Source of the DNA: Pollutimonas subterranea
GTDB lineage: Bacteria; Pseudomonadota; Gammaproteobacteria; Burkholderiales; Burkholderiaceae_B
Assembly (NCBI RefSeq): GCF_002849655.1
Contig: NZ_PDNW01000002.1
Coordinates: forward strand, 124,001 to 188,000
Direction of reading: 5' to 3'
DNA: 64,000 nucleotides
The stretch's first letter is position 1, and each line of letters begins with the position of its first letter. A program made the position numbers and the translations under genes. Positions 19,772 through 28,118 of the stretch are shown here, piece after piece. The notes beneath the pieces are model-generated. The model saw nothing but the letters and a program-made list of their open reading frames with translations, had not been told where the DNA came from and made no database searches.

Positions 19772-20403
19772 TGACCTTGCTTCCAGCACTGATAGCGCCA
19801 CGCCCATGGGCTGACCGGCCTCGCCTGCTGCCAGACGCCGGCGCCGGCGCGCCTGGCCTGCTGTTCCAGGCCAGGCAGCTCGGGATCGCGCATGAACTTT
19901 CCACGGCCTTCCATATTGGCCCACGCCATGCCCGCGGCCACTTGCTTGCGGTTGGCGGTGTCGCCGCCGGGCAAAGGAACATTGCAGACATTTCGGTCGT
20001 AGCGATCACGTTCATAGCAATCAAGCGTAATGGTTTGGCCGGCTATGAGTGCCGTCAATGCTTTTTTTGATGCTTGCCCATGCGCCTGTCCAGGCCGATC
20101 TGGATTTCCACCGATTTCGGGCGCATCGATGCTCGCCATGCGAACGCGTTGTTGCTGGCCCTTCACGAGCAGGGTGAAGGTATCGCCATCGATCACCTGC
20201 ACCACGCGCCCAACCATGGTGTAATTTCCATCGACCGGCAGCGTGCTTGAGGCCGTATCGGCCGAGGTCTTTGGCGTGAAGGCAGTGACCGAACCCAACC
20301 CCGCCAGGCCCAGCATCAAGGCTACCGCCAACCATCTGGTCCACGGCTTGGCCGTCGGCCCAGCAAGCAGCCTGCTCGTCAATTTATTCAAGACTCTATT
20401 CAC
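19765..20403 (-). CDS. thermonuclease-family (SNase-like) secreted or anchored nuclease
   Basis: This 212-aa protein has a basic, hydrophobic N-terminal signal or anchor (WLAVALMLGLAGLGSVTA, about residues 25-42) followed by a staphylococcal-nuclease OB fold. Key blocks are VIDGDTF, MASIDAPEIGG and YDRNVCNVPLPGGDTANRK, which cover the calcium and catalytic positions. It should cleave DNA or RNA outside the cytoplasm. The start is GTG 20403. It is the first gene of the nuclease-yejABEF overlap chain, so it is probably co-transcribed with the peptide importer. Confidence 0.85.
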   Translation of the reverse strand: MNRVLNKLTSRLLAGPTAKPWTRWLAVALMLGLAGLGSVTAFTPKTSADTASSTLPVDGNYTMVGRVVQVIDGDTFTLLVKGQQQRVRMASIDAPEIGGNPDRPGQAHGQASKKALTALIAGQTITLDCYERDRYDRNVCNVPLPGGDTANRKQVAAGMAWANMEGRGKFMRDPELPGLEQQARRAGAGVWQQARPVSPWAWRYQCWKQGQC

Positions 20404-20534
20404 TGGGTCCCCGGAAAAATACAGTGTAGATGCCGGCGACCATTGCAGGACGGGCTCTGCGATTATATGGGCTTGCCGCGACGCGCAACAGACGGTTAAT
20501 CCCTAGAAATTACTTGCTCCTGTTTGCGTCGTAG

Positions 20535-22175
20535 TCATTCCGGCCATGCCCGCTCCAGCACACTGTATAGGGCCAGGGGCGCCGCGCTTACGCCGTAGAC
20601 TCGCCCGCCCGTGCCGCCAAAGCGGCTTTGCACAAAAGCATCGGCCAGCACCGATGGCGCATGCCGACGCAGCAGATTGGCCTGTGTCAACAACACGAGC
20701 TCTTGCGCGACATAACGGGCAGCCGCCTCGAGCGTAGGACCGGACGATGACAAAACGGCAAGGAGATCCTGCATGCGCTGCTTCAAAAGCGGCTCACCGG
20801 CGCAATCTTCCTGCAGCGCCGCCAATAAGGCCTGTGCCTGATCGGGATGCCGCTTCAGGCCGCGCAATACGTCCAGGCACATCACATTCCCGGATCCTTC
20901 CCAAATGGAGTTGACCGGCGCTTCACGAAACAGGCGCGCCATGGGGCCGTCTTCTATGTATCCGTTGCCGCCCCATACCTCCATGCATTCGCCCGCCGCC
21001 TCGATGCTGCGTTTGCATATCCAGAACTTGGCGGCCGGCGTCAGGATGCGCCGGTAAGCGTGGTCGATAATATCGTCCGACGCATCGAAGGCCCGCGCGA
21101 GACGCAGCGACAAGGTGGTGGCCGCCTCGCTTTCCAGTGCGAGATCCATCAACACGTTTTGCATTAGCGCATGCCGGATCAAGGGCTGTCCGAAAGCCAG
21201 CCGATGCCGCGCATGATGCAGCGCCTGGACGAGCGCCTGCCGCAGCAGCGCCGTACTTCCGAGCACGCAATCAAGCCGGGTATAAGAAGCCATCTCGACC
21301 AACGTCGCGATACCACGGCCGGGCTCGCCAACCATGACGCCGATGGCCTCATCGAATTCGACCTCGACGCTCGCATTCGAGGTGTTGCCCATCTTGTTCT
21401 TGATACGCTGGATATGCACGGCGTTCTTGCTGCCATCGTCGAGCCAGCGGGGCATGTAGAAACAGGAAAAAACATCGTCGTGGCGCGCCAGCACCAAGTG
21501 CGCATCCGATGTGGGTGAGGAAAAAAACCACTTGTGGCCGATCAGCCGATACGTGCCGCCGCGGCCGCCAGCTTCGGTGGGCGTGGCGAGTGTCGTGTTG
21601 CTGCGCAAGTCCGAGCCGCCCTGCTTTTCGGTCATGCCCATGCCTACCATCATCGAACTTTTCTCCGACAAGGGAAGGTCGCGCGCATCGTAGTCGCGCG
21701 AATATAGCCGGCTAACGATGGAATCGAACCAGGGTTCCTGTTGAAGCACCGGGATCGCCGCTGACGTCATGGTCGTAGGGCATAGGGACCCGGCTTCGAT
21801 CTGCCCGTGCATCAGGTAGGCCGCCGCCCGCGCCACGTGGGCACCGGCTTGCGGCGCCGACCAGGCGCTGCAATGCATGCCCTGCTGGAACGCCATGCCC
21901 ATGAACTGGTGCCAGCCTGGGTGAAAGCGGATGCGGTCAACACGATGGCCTTGTTGATCGAAAGCGTCGAGCTCCGGCTTGCAACGGTTGATCTCGTGTG
22001 CCAGCGCCATGACATCTTTCCCGCCAAGACGCCCGCCATAATCAACCAAGGCCTCATCGTGCCACTGACCACCCTCTCGCCTGACACCTTCGCGCAAGGC
22101 GATATCGCTGCCGTAAAGGTTGTAGTCACCCAATTCGGGGACCTGGTTAGTCACTTCATGTGTCGTAGTACTCAT
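20535..22175 (-). CDS. aidB: AidB-like acyl-CoA dehydrogenase
   Basis: This 546-aa flavoprotein belongs to the AidB branch of acyl-CoA dehydrogenases (E. coli AidB is 541 aa). Near-identical blocks include GMGMTEKQGGSD (FAD-binding), GHKWFFSSPTSDAHLVLA and VNSIWEGSGNVMCLDVLR. AidB binds DNA and is linked to the alkylation response; dehydrogenase activity is weak in E. coli. ATG 22175 gives the family start (MSTTTHEVTNQVPELGDYNL); upstream in-frame codons to 22370 lie in corA. It lies 26 bases after corA, so an operon is likely. Confidence 0.9.
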   Translation of the reverse strand: MSTTTHEVTNQVPELGDYNLYGSDIALREGVRREGGQWHDEALVDYGGRLGGKDVMALAHEINRCKPELDAFDQQGHRVDRIRFHPGWHQFMGMAFQQGMHCSAWSAPQAGAHVARAAAYLMHGQIEAGSLCPTTMTSAAIPVLQQEPWFDSIVSRLYSRDYDARDLPLSEKSSMMVGMGMTEKQGGSDLRSNTTLATPTEAGGRGGTYRLIGHKWFFSSPTSDAHLVLARHDDVFSCFYMPRWLDDGSKNAVHIQRIKNKMGNTSNASVEVEFDEAIGVMVGEPGRGIATLVEMASYTRLDCVLGSTALLRQALVQALHHARHRLAFGQPLIRHALMQNVLMDLALESEAATTLSLRLARAFDASDDIIDHAYRRILTPAAKFWICKRSIEAAGECMEVWGGNGYIEDGPMARLFREAPVNSIWEGSGNVMCLDVLRGLKRHPDQAQALLAALQEDCAGEPLLKQRMQDLLAVLSSSGPTLEAAARYVAQELVLLTQANLLRRHAPSVLADAFVQSRFGGTGGRVYGVSAAPLALYSVLERAWPE

Positions 22176-22201
22176 GGCGTCACCCATATCGCCGCAGCGA
22201 T

Positions 22202-23206
22202 TCATAACCAGTTTGACTTCCTGAACTTCCAGTACAGCACGGCGCATACCGCGAAGGTAGCGCCCATAACCAAGGGATACCCATAGGCCCAGTCGAGTTC
22301 GGGCATATACTTGAAATTCATGCCATAGATTCCGGCTACGGCTGTCGGGACCGCCAAAATGGCCGCCCACGCAGCCAGCTTTTTCGTTGTATCCGTTTGC
22401 TGCGACTGCCCTATCATGAGGCTGGCTTCGAACGCGAACGCCAAGGCTTCGCGCAGACTGTTGATAAATTCATTGGCGCGCAATACGCGATCGGCCACCT
22501 CGCCAAAATAAGCACGGCTATCCGCGTCGATATTGCGCATCTCGACCCGCGACAGGCGCCGGCAGATTTCCGCCATGGGCGCAATTGCCGTATGGATGCG
22601 AAGCAGGTCGCGGCGCTGGCGATACAGGCGGCGCACATCCGTTTCCCGGAATCCTCGCAACAGGAACTGTTGCTCCACCCCTTCGACGACGCTCTCGAGC
22701 TTGGTCAAGGCAATGATATAGCGGTCTACCAGCAGGTCCAGCAAAGCCGATGCCACGTAATCGGCGCCGCGGCCAAGGAATTCAGGCGAGTTCTCGAGCT
22801 GGTCGCGCAATTCCTGATGGGTGGCCATGGCGCCACGCCGTATGGTCACCAGGAAGCCTTCCCCGATCAGTATCTGGGTTTCTCCGAAGCTGGGCCGCAG
22901 GCTCTCGACTTCAACGGTAATCGCCACGATCAGCGTCAATCGCTCGTACTCGACAACTTTGGGTCGCCGGTGCGGGGACGTGATCTCTTCCATGGCTTTG
23001 CGCGAAAAACCAAGATCAGCGCCAAGTTTCTGCAGCTGTCCCAACGAAGGCTCTTTAAGCCCTATCCATAACAAGCCATTCTTCGACATCACACAGGAAG
23101 CGACCTGGTCCAGGTCCACATGCAGCGGATCGAGGCCAGGCCGATATAGCATCGACGCTACCACCCCTTGATTTGCCGCAGGCGTATCTGGACTATCAAT
23201 GACCAT
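22202..23206 (-). CDS. corA: CorA family magnesium/cobalt transporter
   Basis: This 334-aa CorA-family channel has a large cytoplasmic funnel domain and two C-terminal spans. The pore signature YGMNF follows the first span (LAVPTAVAGIYGMNF), and the loop ELDWAYGYP follows it. It imports Mg2+ or other divalent ions. ATG 23206 is preferred because AAGGAA lies 9-14 bases upstream; the in-frame GTG at 23224 would start inside that ribosome site. It is divergent from the acyl-CoA dehydrogenase gene at 23384. Confidence 0.93.
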   Translation of the reverse strand: MVIDSPDTPAANQGVVASMLYRPGLDPLHVDLDQVASCVMSKNGLLWIGLKEPSLGQLQKLGADLGFSRKAMEEITSPHRRPKVVEYERLTLIVAITVEVESLRPSFGETQILIGEGFLVTIRRGAMATHQELRDQLENSPEFLGRGADYVASALLDLLVDRYIIALTKLESVVEGVEQQFLLRGFRETDVRRLYRQRRDLLRIHTAIAPMAEICRRLSRVEMRNIDADSRAYFGEVADRVLRANEFINSLREALAFAFEASLMIGQSQQTDTTKKLAAWAAILAVPTAVAGIYGMNFKYMPELDWAYGYPLVMGATFAVCAVLYWKFRKSNWL

Positions 23207-23383
23207 ACCCGGAGTTTCCTTCACTGACCCGTTGCTCGAATATAGAAAACAGCAAATTCATCATATCACCCCTGGACGCGTCCGCCGGATGAACATCTGG
23301 AGCTGCCGAAGGCCAAAAAACGTCCACGCTGTTAAAGTATTACCTTATACCGTCGGCCAAAAAATTACTGGACTTAACTTATC

Positions 23384-24538
23384 ATGATCCGAGACCCTGA
23401 AACGCAGACCTTGCTCGAAGAAGGCGTGCGCCGCTTCATCAAAGAGGTGCTGATTCCCCGCGAAGAAGAGGTTGCCGAAACCGACCAGATTCCCGCCGAT
23501 GTCATTGCCCAGATGAAGGAAATAGGCTTGTTCGGCCTGTCGCTTCCGGAAGAATTCGGTGGCCTGGGCGTGACCATGGAAGAGGAAGTCCGCATCGCCT
23601 TCGAACTGGGCCAGACCTCGCCGGCTTTCCGGTCGCTCATCGGTACGAATAACGGCATCGGCGCGATGGGCATCTACCTGGACGGCACCGACGAACAGAA
23701 GCAGGCTTATCTGCCCCGTCTGGCCAGCGGCGAACTGATCGGATCATTCGCCTTGACCGAGCCGGAAGCGGGCTCCGATGCGGCATCGCTCAGGACCACG
23801 GCAGTACGCGATGGCGATCACTACATTCTGAATGGGACCAAACGCTTCATCACCAATGCGCCCGAGGCGGGAATTTTCACCGTCATGGCGCGTACCGATA
23901 CCAGCATTAAAGGTGCTGGCGGTATTTCCGCGTTTATCGTCGAAGCGGGTACGCCTGGACTTTCCTTGGGCAAGATCGACAAGAAGATGGGCCAGAAAGG
24001 CGCTCACACCTGCGATGTCATCTTTACCGACTGCAAAGTGCCGGCCGCCAACCTGATCGGCAATCGGGAAGGTGTCGGCTTCAAGACCGCCATGAAAGTG
24101 CTGGACAAAGGACGCCTGCATATTGCGGCGGTGGCCATCGGCGCCGCCAAGCGCATGTTGGGCGATGCGCTGGAATTTGCCATGAACCGCAAGCAGTTCG
24201 GCCATCCCATCAGCGACTTCCAGCTTGTGCAGGGCATGCTGGCTGATTCCAAGACCGAAATCTATGCCGCCGAATGCATGGTGCTCGATGCCGCCCGCCA
24301 GCGCGATGAGGGGAAAGACGTATCCATACAGGCGTCCTGCGCCAAGTATTTCTCCACCGAAATGTGCGGCCGCGTCGCTGATCGGGCGGTGCAGATACAT
24401 GGTGGTTCGGGCTATGTCAGCGACTATGCCGTCGAACGCTTTTACCGCGACGTGCGGCTGTTTCGCCTGTACGAAGGTACTTCGCAAGTACAGCAAGTCA
24501 TCATTGCTCGCGGCCTGATCCGCGGCGCAGCCATTTAG
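23384..24538 (+). CDS. acyl-CoA dehydrogenase
   Basis: This 384-aa canonical acyl-CoA dehydrogenase contains FALTEPEAGSDAASLRTTA (FAD/substrate site) near residue 125, KRFITNAP, QIHGGSGY near residue 340 and the terminal YEGTSQVQQVIIARGL, where the Glu is the expected catalytic base. It oxidises an acyl-CoA with electron-transfer flavoprotein as acceptor. Chain specificity cannot be told from sequence alone. It is followed after 56 bases by a DUF423 gene and is divergent from corA. Confidence 0.93.
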   Translation: MIRDPETQTLLEEGVRRFIKEVLIPREEEVAETDQIPADVIAQMKEIGLFGLSLPEEFGGLGVTMEEEVRIAFELGQTSPAFRSLIGTNNGIGAMGIYLDGTDEQKQAYLPRLASGELIGSFALTEPEAGSDAASLRTTAVRDGDHYILNGTKRFITNAPEAGIFTVMARTDTSIKGAGGISAFIVEAGTPGLSLGKIDKKMGQKGAHTCDVIFTDCKVPAANLIGNREGVGFKTAMKVLDKGRLHIAAVAIGAAKRMLGDALEFAMNRKQFGHPISDFQLVQGMLADSKTEIYAAECMVLDAARQRDEGKDVSIQASCAKYFSTEMCGRVADRAVQIHGGSGYVSDYAVERFYRDVRLFRLYEGTSQVQQVIIARGLIRGAAI

Positions 24539-24594
24539 CAAACGCGGGGACGCGGATTGAAATCGTCCTTGCAAATCCTATTCGAGACCACACG

Positions 24595-24972
24595 ATGACC
24601 GACCGCCGACTGTTGATCCTGGGTGCACTGACCCTGCTTACCGGTGTCGGCGCCGGCGCGTTCGGCGCGCATGGACTCAAGTCCATCATCAGCGCCCATC
24701 TCATAACGGTCTGGCAGACCGCAGTCTTGTACCAACTGGTGCATGGGCTGGGTATGTTGCTGCTGGCTAGCCTGGGGGCGCGATTCGGCTCCGCCTTGAT
24801 GAGCAAAGCCGGCACATTGATGTTTGCCGGTGTCGTGGTCTTCAGCGGAAGTCTTTACGTACTGGCGCTGACAGGGGTTACCTGGCTGGGCGCCATCACG
24901 CCCCTGGGCGGCCTCGCATTCATTGCGGCCTGGGGCATGGTGGCGCTGGCGGCGTATCGATTGCCTCAGTGA
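24595..24972 (+). CDS. DUF423 family membrane protein
   Basis: This 125-aa protein has four hydrophobic spans and the DUF423 signature GVGAGAFGAHGLK near the N-terminus plus LVHGLGMLLLA. The role of the family is unknown. ATG 24595 follows the acyl-CoA dehydrogenase by 56 bases. Its 3' end overlaps the convergent deacylase gene by 7 bases. Confidence 0.9.
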   Translation: MTDRRLLILGALTLLTGVGAGAFGAHGLKSIISAHLITVWQTAVLYQLVHGLGMLLLASLGARFGSALMSKAGTLMFAGVVVFSGSLYVLALTGVTWLGAITPLGGLAFIAAWGMVALAAYRLPQ

Positions 24973-25910
24973 ACCTGGCGTGCAAAGCGCACGACGGTAA
25001 CGCCGGGTACAAGTTGCCGCAAGGAAGGCATGACCAATACGCAGTTGTCGTAGGGCGTGACGATGGGCACGCCATCATCGTGTCCAATCGTCGTCCCTGC
25101 ATGTTCGATACATTCCATGCCCTGCCAAGGACTGCTGAACGTCAGATTCTTCGACTTTGCGACAACCGGCTCGGTGACCTGCAAGACTTGCTGGGCAATA
25201 TCCTGGCCATCGCGCTCCTGCCATTCGGCAGGCAACTGCCCCGCTGAGACCACACCGGACTCAAGCAGAAAACGTGCAGTAGTCTGCTTGGCAATGCGTA
25301 CTGACGATGGATCGCCATGAAACCCGCACTCCACCAGCAAGGCAAGCGCCTGGCCTTCAGGATCGCCAAACTGGGCATAATCGCGCATTCGTGTGCCGTC
25401 TTTGTGGCCGGCATCGACGACAAGATGGCGGGGCACGCCCAGGCGTAGTCCCACATCGATATTTCGCTGCAGGATCCCGGTGACCAGTAAAGGCGGTGAG
25501 GGTTCATGCATGGAATGCAGATCCAGCAAGCGGTCCGCCTGTTTCACCCACGGCAGCAGTTCGGCCGCCCGTTGGCGTTCGAGAGTGCTGGGTTCCGCGA
25601 GCTTCTGCTCTGTCCATACGCGGTTCAGGTCTTCATCGGCAAAGCGCGACGTGTCGTGGGCCAGCGGGTCGAAGCGATCGAATGCGGCCAGGTTGCAAAA
25701 TGCCAGCGTAAGCTTGCCATTTTCAGGCTTCAGGCCACTGGCAAGTAGATCCTTCAGCGCCCATGCCCCGCAAAGCTCATTCCCGTGTATCAACGCGGAA
25801 ATGAGCACGCTGGGCCCGGGCTTGCCGGAATCAAAATGCCATACGCCTGGCGTGCCGGTGTTTCCGGCGCGCTCTTGCGTGAGGTCGGGAGTATCAATCT
25901 TGAAGATCAT
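24966..25910 (-). CDS. succinylglutamate desuccinylase/aspartoacylase family deacylase
   Basis: This 314-aa zinc hydrolase (M14-like AstE/AspA family) has the metal motif HGNE near residue 43 and a later His in DLHSMHEPSP. FADEDLNRVW holds the conserved substrate-binding DLNR, and the Glu in LLVECGFHGDP is a candidate catalytic residue. It should hydrolyse an N-acyl amino acid or similar amide. It lies 9 bases after tctC in the same direction, so the binding protein and this enzyme form an operon whose substrate may be the same compound. Confidence 0.87.
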   Translation of the reverse strand: MIFKIDTPDLTQERAGNTGTPGVWHFDSGKPGPSVLISALIHGNELCGAWALKDLLASGLKPENGKLTLAFCNLAAFDRFDPLAHDTSRFADEDLNRVWTEQKLAEPSTLERQRAAELLPWVKQADRLLDLHSMHEPSPPLLVTGILQRNIDVGLRLGVPRHLVVDAGHKDGTRMRDYAQFGDPEGQALALLVECGFHGDPSSVRIAKQTTARFLLESGVVSAGQLPAEWQERDGQDIAQQVLQVTEPVVAKSKNLTFSSPWQGMECIEHAGTTIGHDDGVPIVTPYDNCVLVMPSLRQLVPGVTVVRFARQVH

Positions 25911-25919
25911 GGAAAAGTC

Positions 25920-26912
25920 TCACTTCACGCCAATTCCGGCAGTATCCACCATTTTCTTGAACTTCTCGCGTTCGGCGGGAAGAAAGGTCGCCAGATCGGG
26001 TTGCTCGGCCATGACGACTCCGCCTGTGCGCTTGTATTTTTCCTGGAATGCGGGATCCTTCAGCACATCGGCCAATGTCGCCTGCAATTTCTTGATGACG
26101 GGTTCGGGGGTGTCTTTAGGTGCGAACAATCCGAACCAGATGTTGATGTCCACCCCCTTGAATCCCGGGTTCTCGGACAGGGCTGGAATCTCTGGAGCCG
26201 TGGGAGCGCGCGTGGTGGACGTAACGCCGATCGGAACGATCTTGTCGGCGGCAACCTGGGGCAAGCCTGAAGACAACACAAACATGCCGAACTGCAATTG
26301 GCCGCCGACCATGTCGGTCAAAAGAGGTGCAACGCCTTTATATGGCACGTGTTGCACCTTGCCCCCAGTTGTGGTGTTGATCATTTCACCTGCCAGGTGC
26401 AAGGCGGTGCCGACACCGGACGAACCGAAATTGGCGTCTTGCGATTTGCCGGCCTTGACCATCTTGAGATAGTCGTCTGCGGATGTCACGCCCGTCGCTT
26501 TTGATGCCGCGAGCAACATGGGCTGCGAACCGATGAACCCTATGGGACGCAAATCGGTGACGCCGTCGTACTTGACGTTGGGGTTGATCAAGCCGGCGAT
26601 AATGATCTCGTTGACCGAGCCTACCAGCAGAGAATGGCCATCGGCCTTCTGGTTGACGACCTTCTGCGCGCCGATCGCGCCGCCCGCGCCGCCGAGGTTC
26701 TCGACGACAACCGAGCTGCCCAGCTTTTGCTCAAAGGCTTCGGCCAGCAAACGGCCGTTAAGATCGACGCTGCCACCGGCCGGGTAGCCCACCACAATAT
26801 TGATTGTCTTATTGGCCGGGTAAGCCTGCTCGGCATGAGCAATACTGCCAAGATTGAACAGCATGCCTGTTCCCAATAGCGCATAAGCTAGCGTGCTCGT
26901 TTTTTTCTTCAT
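25920..26912 (-). CDS. tripartite tricarboxylate transporter substrate-binding protein (TctC/Bug)
   Basis: This 330-aa periplasmic binding protein has a Sec signal (cleavage after SIAHA, about residue 27) and the TctC fold, with NIVVGYPAGGSVDLNGRLLAE and VVENLGGAGGAIGAQKV, the usual ligand-binding loops. ATG 26912 has AAGGAG at good spacing. TctA and TctB membrane partners are absent nearby, as is common for the expanded Bug proteins of Alcaligenaceae. It is divergent from the LysR gene and upstream of the deacylase. Confidence 0.92.
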   Translation of the reverse strand: MKKKTSTLAYALLGTGMLFNLGSIAHAEQAYPANKTINIVVGYPAGGSVDLNGRLLAEAFEQKLGSSVVVENLGGAGGAIGAQKVVNQKADGHSLLVGSVNEIIIAGLINPNVKYDGVTDLRPIGFIGSQPMLLAASKATGVTSADDYLKMVKAGKSQDANFGSSGVGTALHLAGEMINTTTGGKVQHVPYKGVAPLLTDMVGGQLQFGMFVLSSGLPQVAADKIVPIGVTSTTRAPTAPEIPALSENPGFKGVDINIWFGLFAPKDTPEPVIKKLQATLADVLKDPAFQEKYKRTGGVVMAEQPDLATFLPAEREKFKKMVDTAGIGVK

Positions 26913-27016
26913 TTCGCGTGCTCCTTGTATTTATCTGTTGTGGTGATCTATGGTAATAAGAAGTAAGTCGTACACCGTGCCTTTACGGCACAACGATGTG
27001 CCAATTGAAGCAACCA

Positions 27017-27922
27017 ATGACCGAAACAAAACTACTGCAAGACTTCATCGCTTTATCAAGAACCGGAAGCTTCACGAAAGCGGCGGAGCTCAGGCACGTG
27101 ACTCACCCTGCGTTCAGCCGGCGGATAAAAGAACTGGAGGAATGGGCGGGAACATCCCTGATCAACAGGAAGAAGATGCCCATCACATTGACAGAAGCGG
27201 GGCTTGATCTGCTTGGCGTTGCCGAGCATGTCATTGCAAGGCTCAATACAATCCAGCAGCAAATCGCCAAGCCCGAAAGCCAGGCGAACCGCAAGTTGCG
27301 CATTGCCACCGGCCGTACCCTTGCCCATTATCTCGTTGCCGACTGGGCCAGTGAACTTGCCCGGCAGGTCGAGCGCAACATGGGTTGCCCCATACCGATA
27401 GAGATACACACCGGCATTACGCAAGACATGATTACGCTGCTGAAGCAGGGCCAGGTCGATTTCCTTTGCTGTTATGAACATCGCGCCCTGTCGGTACCCA
27501 TCAGCACCAAGGATTTCCAGTACGTCAGCCTCAGCGCGGACAGGCTTATTCCCGTAAGTTTGAACACCAGTGACAGCGGTGGCGCTTACCGGTTGGAAGA
27601 CGAGATCACTCCCCTGCCCCACATCAGCTATTTCTCGAGCCTGGCCTTGCAACACATCATCAACGACCACCTGCGCTCCAGCAGTTATCATCTGCGGGAG
27701 GTCGCGCACTGCGACTCGGTCGACGTTGCATACAGCCTGGTGAAGAAAAACCTGGGCATGGCCTGGCTGCCATGGTCTGCCGTCAAGCAGGACTGCGAAT
27801 CCAACGTCCTTTCCGTGCTTGGAAACCGGAAGGATGAAATTCCCTACGAAGTTCGCCTGTATCGACCGAAAAGCCCCCTATCGGCCGCTGCCGAACTGGC
27901 CTGGAAGAAAACAATAGCCTGA
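27017..27922 (+). CDS. LysR family transcriptional regulator
   Basis: This 301-aa LysR-type regulator has the winged HTH at residues 1-60 (FIALSRTGSFTKAAELRHVTHPAFSRRIKELE) and an effector domain from about residue 90. ATG 27017 gives the normal start; an upstream in-frame start at 26996 adds seven residues without support. It is divergent from tctC-deacylase, with 104 bases between start codons, so it probably controls that operon and itself. The inducer is not evident. Confidence 0.92.
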   Translation: MTETKLLQDFIALSRTGSFTKAAELRHVTHPAFSRRIKELEEWAGTSLINRKKMPITLTEAGLDLLGVAEHVIARLNTIQQQIAKPESQANRKLRIATGRTLAHYLVADWASELARQVERNMGCPIPIEIHTGITQDMITLLKQGQVDFLCCYEHRALSVPISTKDFQYVSLSADRLIPVSLNTSDSGGAYRLEDEITPLPHISYFSSLALQHIINDHLRSSSYHLREVAHCDSVDVAYSLVKKNLGMAWLPWSAVKQDCESNVLSVLGNRKDEIPYEVRLYRPKSPLSAAAELAWKKTIA

Positions 27923-27998
27923 TGCGTTGCCGGACGGATTGCCGGATACCGGACGCGCTACGCCGGCGGGGTCTGGCGCTACTCGCGAGATATCATTA

Positions 27999-28015
27999 AT
28001 TTAGCTTAACTACAT
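27999..28015. promoter_or_regulatory. degenerate second HexR-type site upstream of edd
   Basis: The right arm ACTACAT (28009-28015) is identical to that of the perfect site at 28064-28080. The left arm ATTTAGC matches ATGTAGT at 5 of 7 positions, with the same 3-base spacer. It lies 104 bases before the edd start and 49 bases upstream of the strong site. Confidence 0.5.
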
Positions 28016-28063
28016 CACAGCATGGCAATCATGTCACTGTTCTGCCAGACTATTTGCTCTATT

Positions 28064-28080
28064 ATGTAGTATAACTACAT
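28064..28080. promoter_or_regulatory. HexR-type operator upstream of edd
   Basis: ATGTAGT and ACTACAT form a perfect inverted repeat with the 3-base spacer ATA. This agrees with the HexR pattern TGTARTnnnAYTACA known from gammaproteobacteria. It ends 38 bases before the edd ATG, where repression would block initiation. HexR is encoded in the window at 40936-41778. Confidence 0.82.
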
Positions 28081-28118
28081 ATCGTCAGGCATAGACGTCT
28101 TCCCCTAAGGTTCCGATC

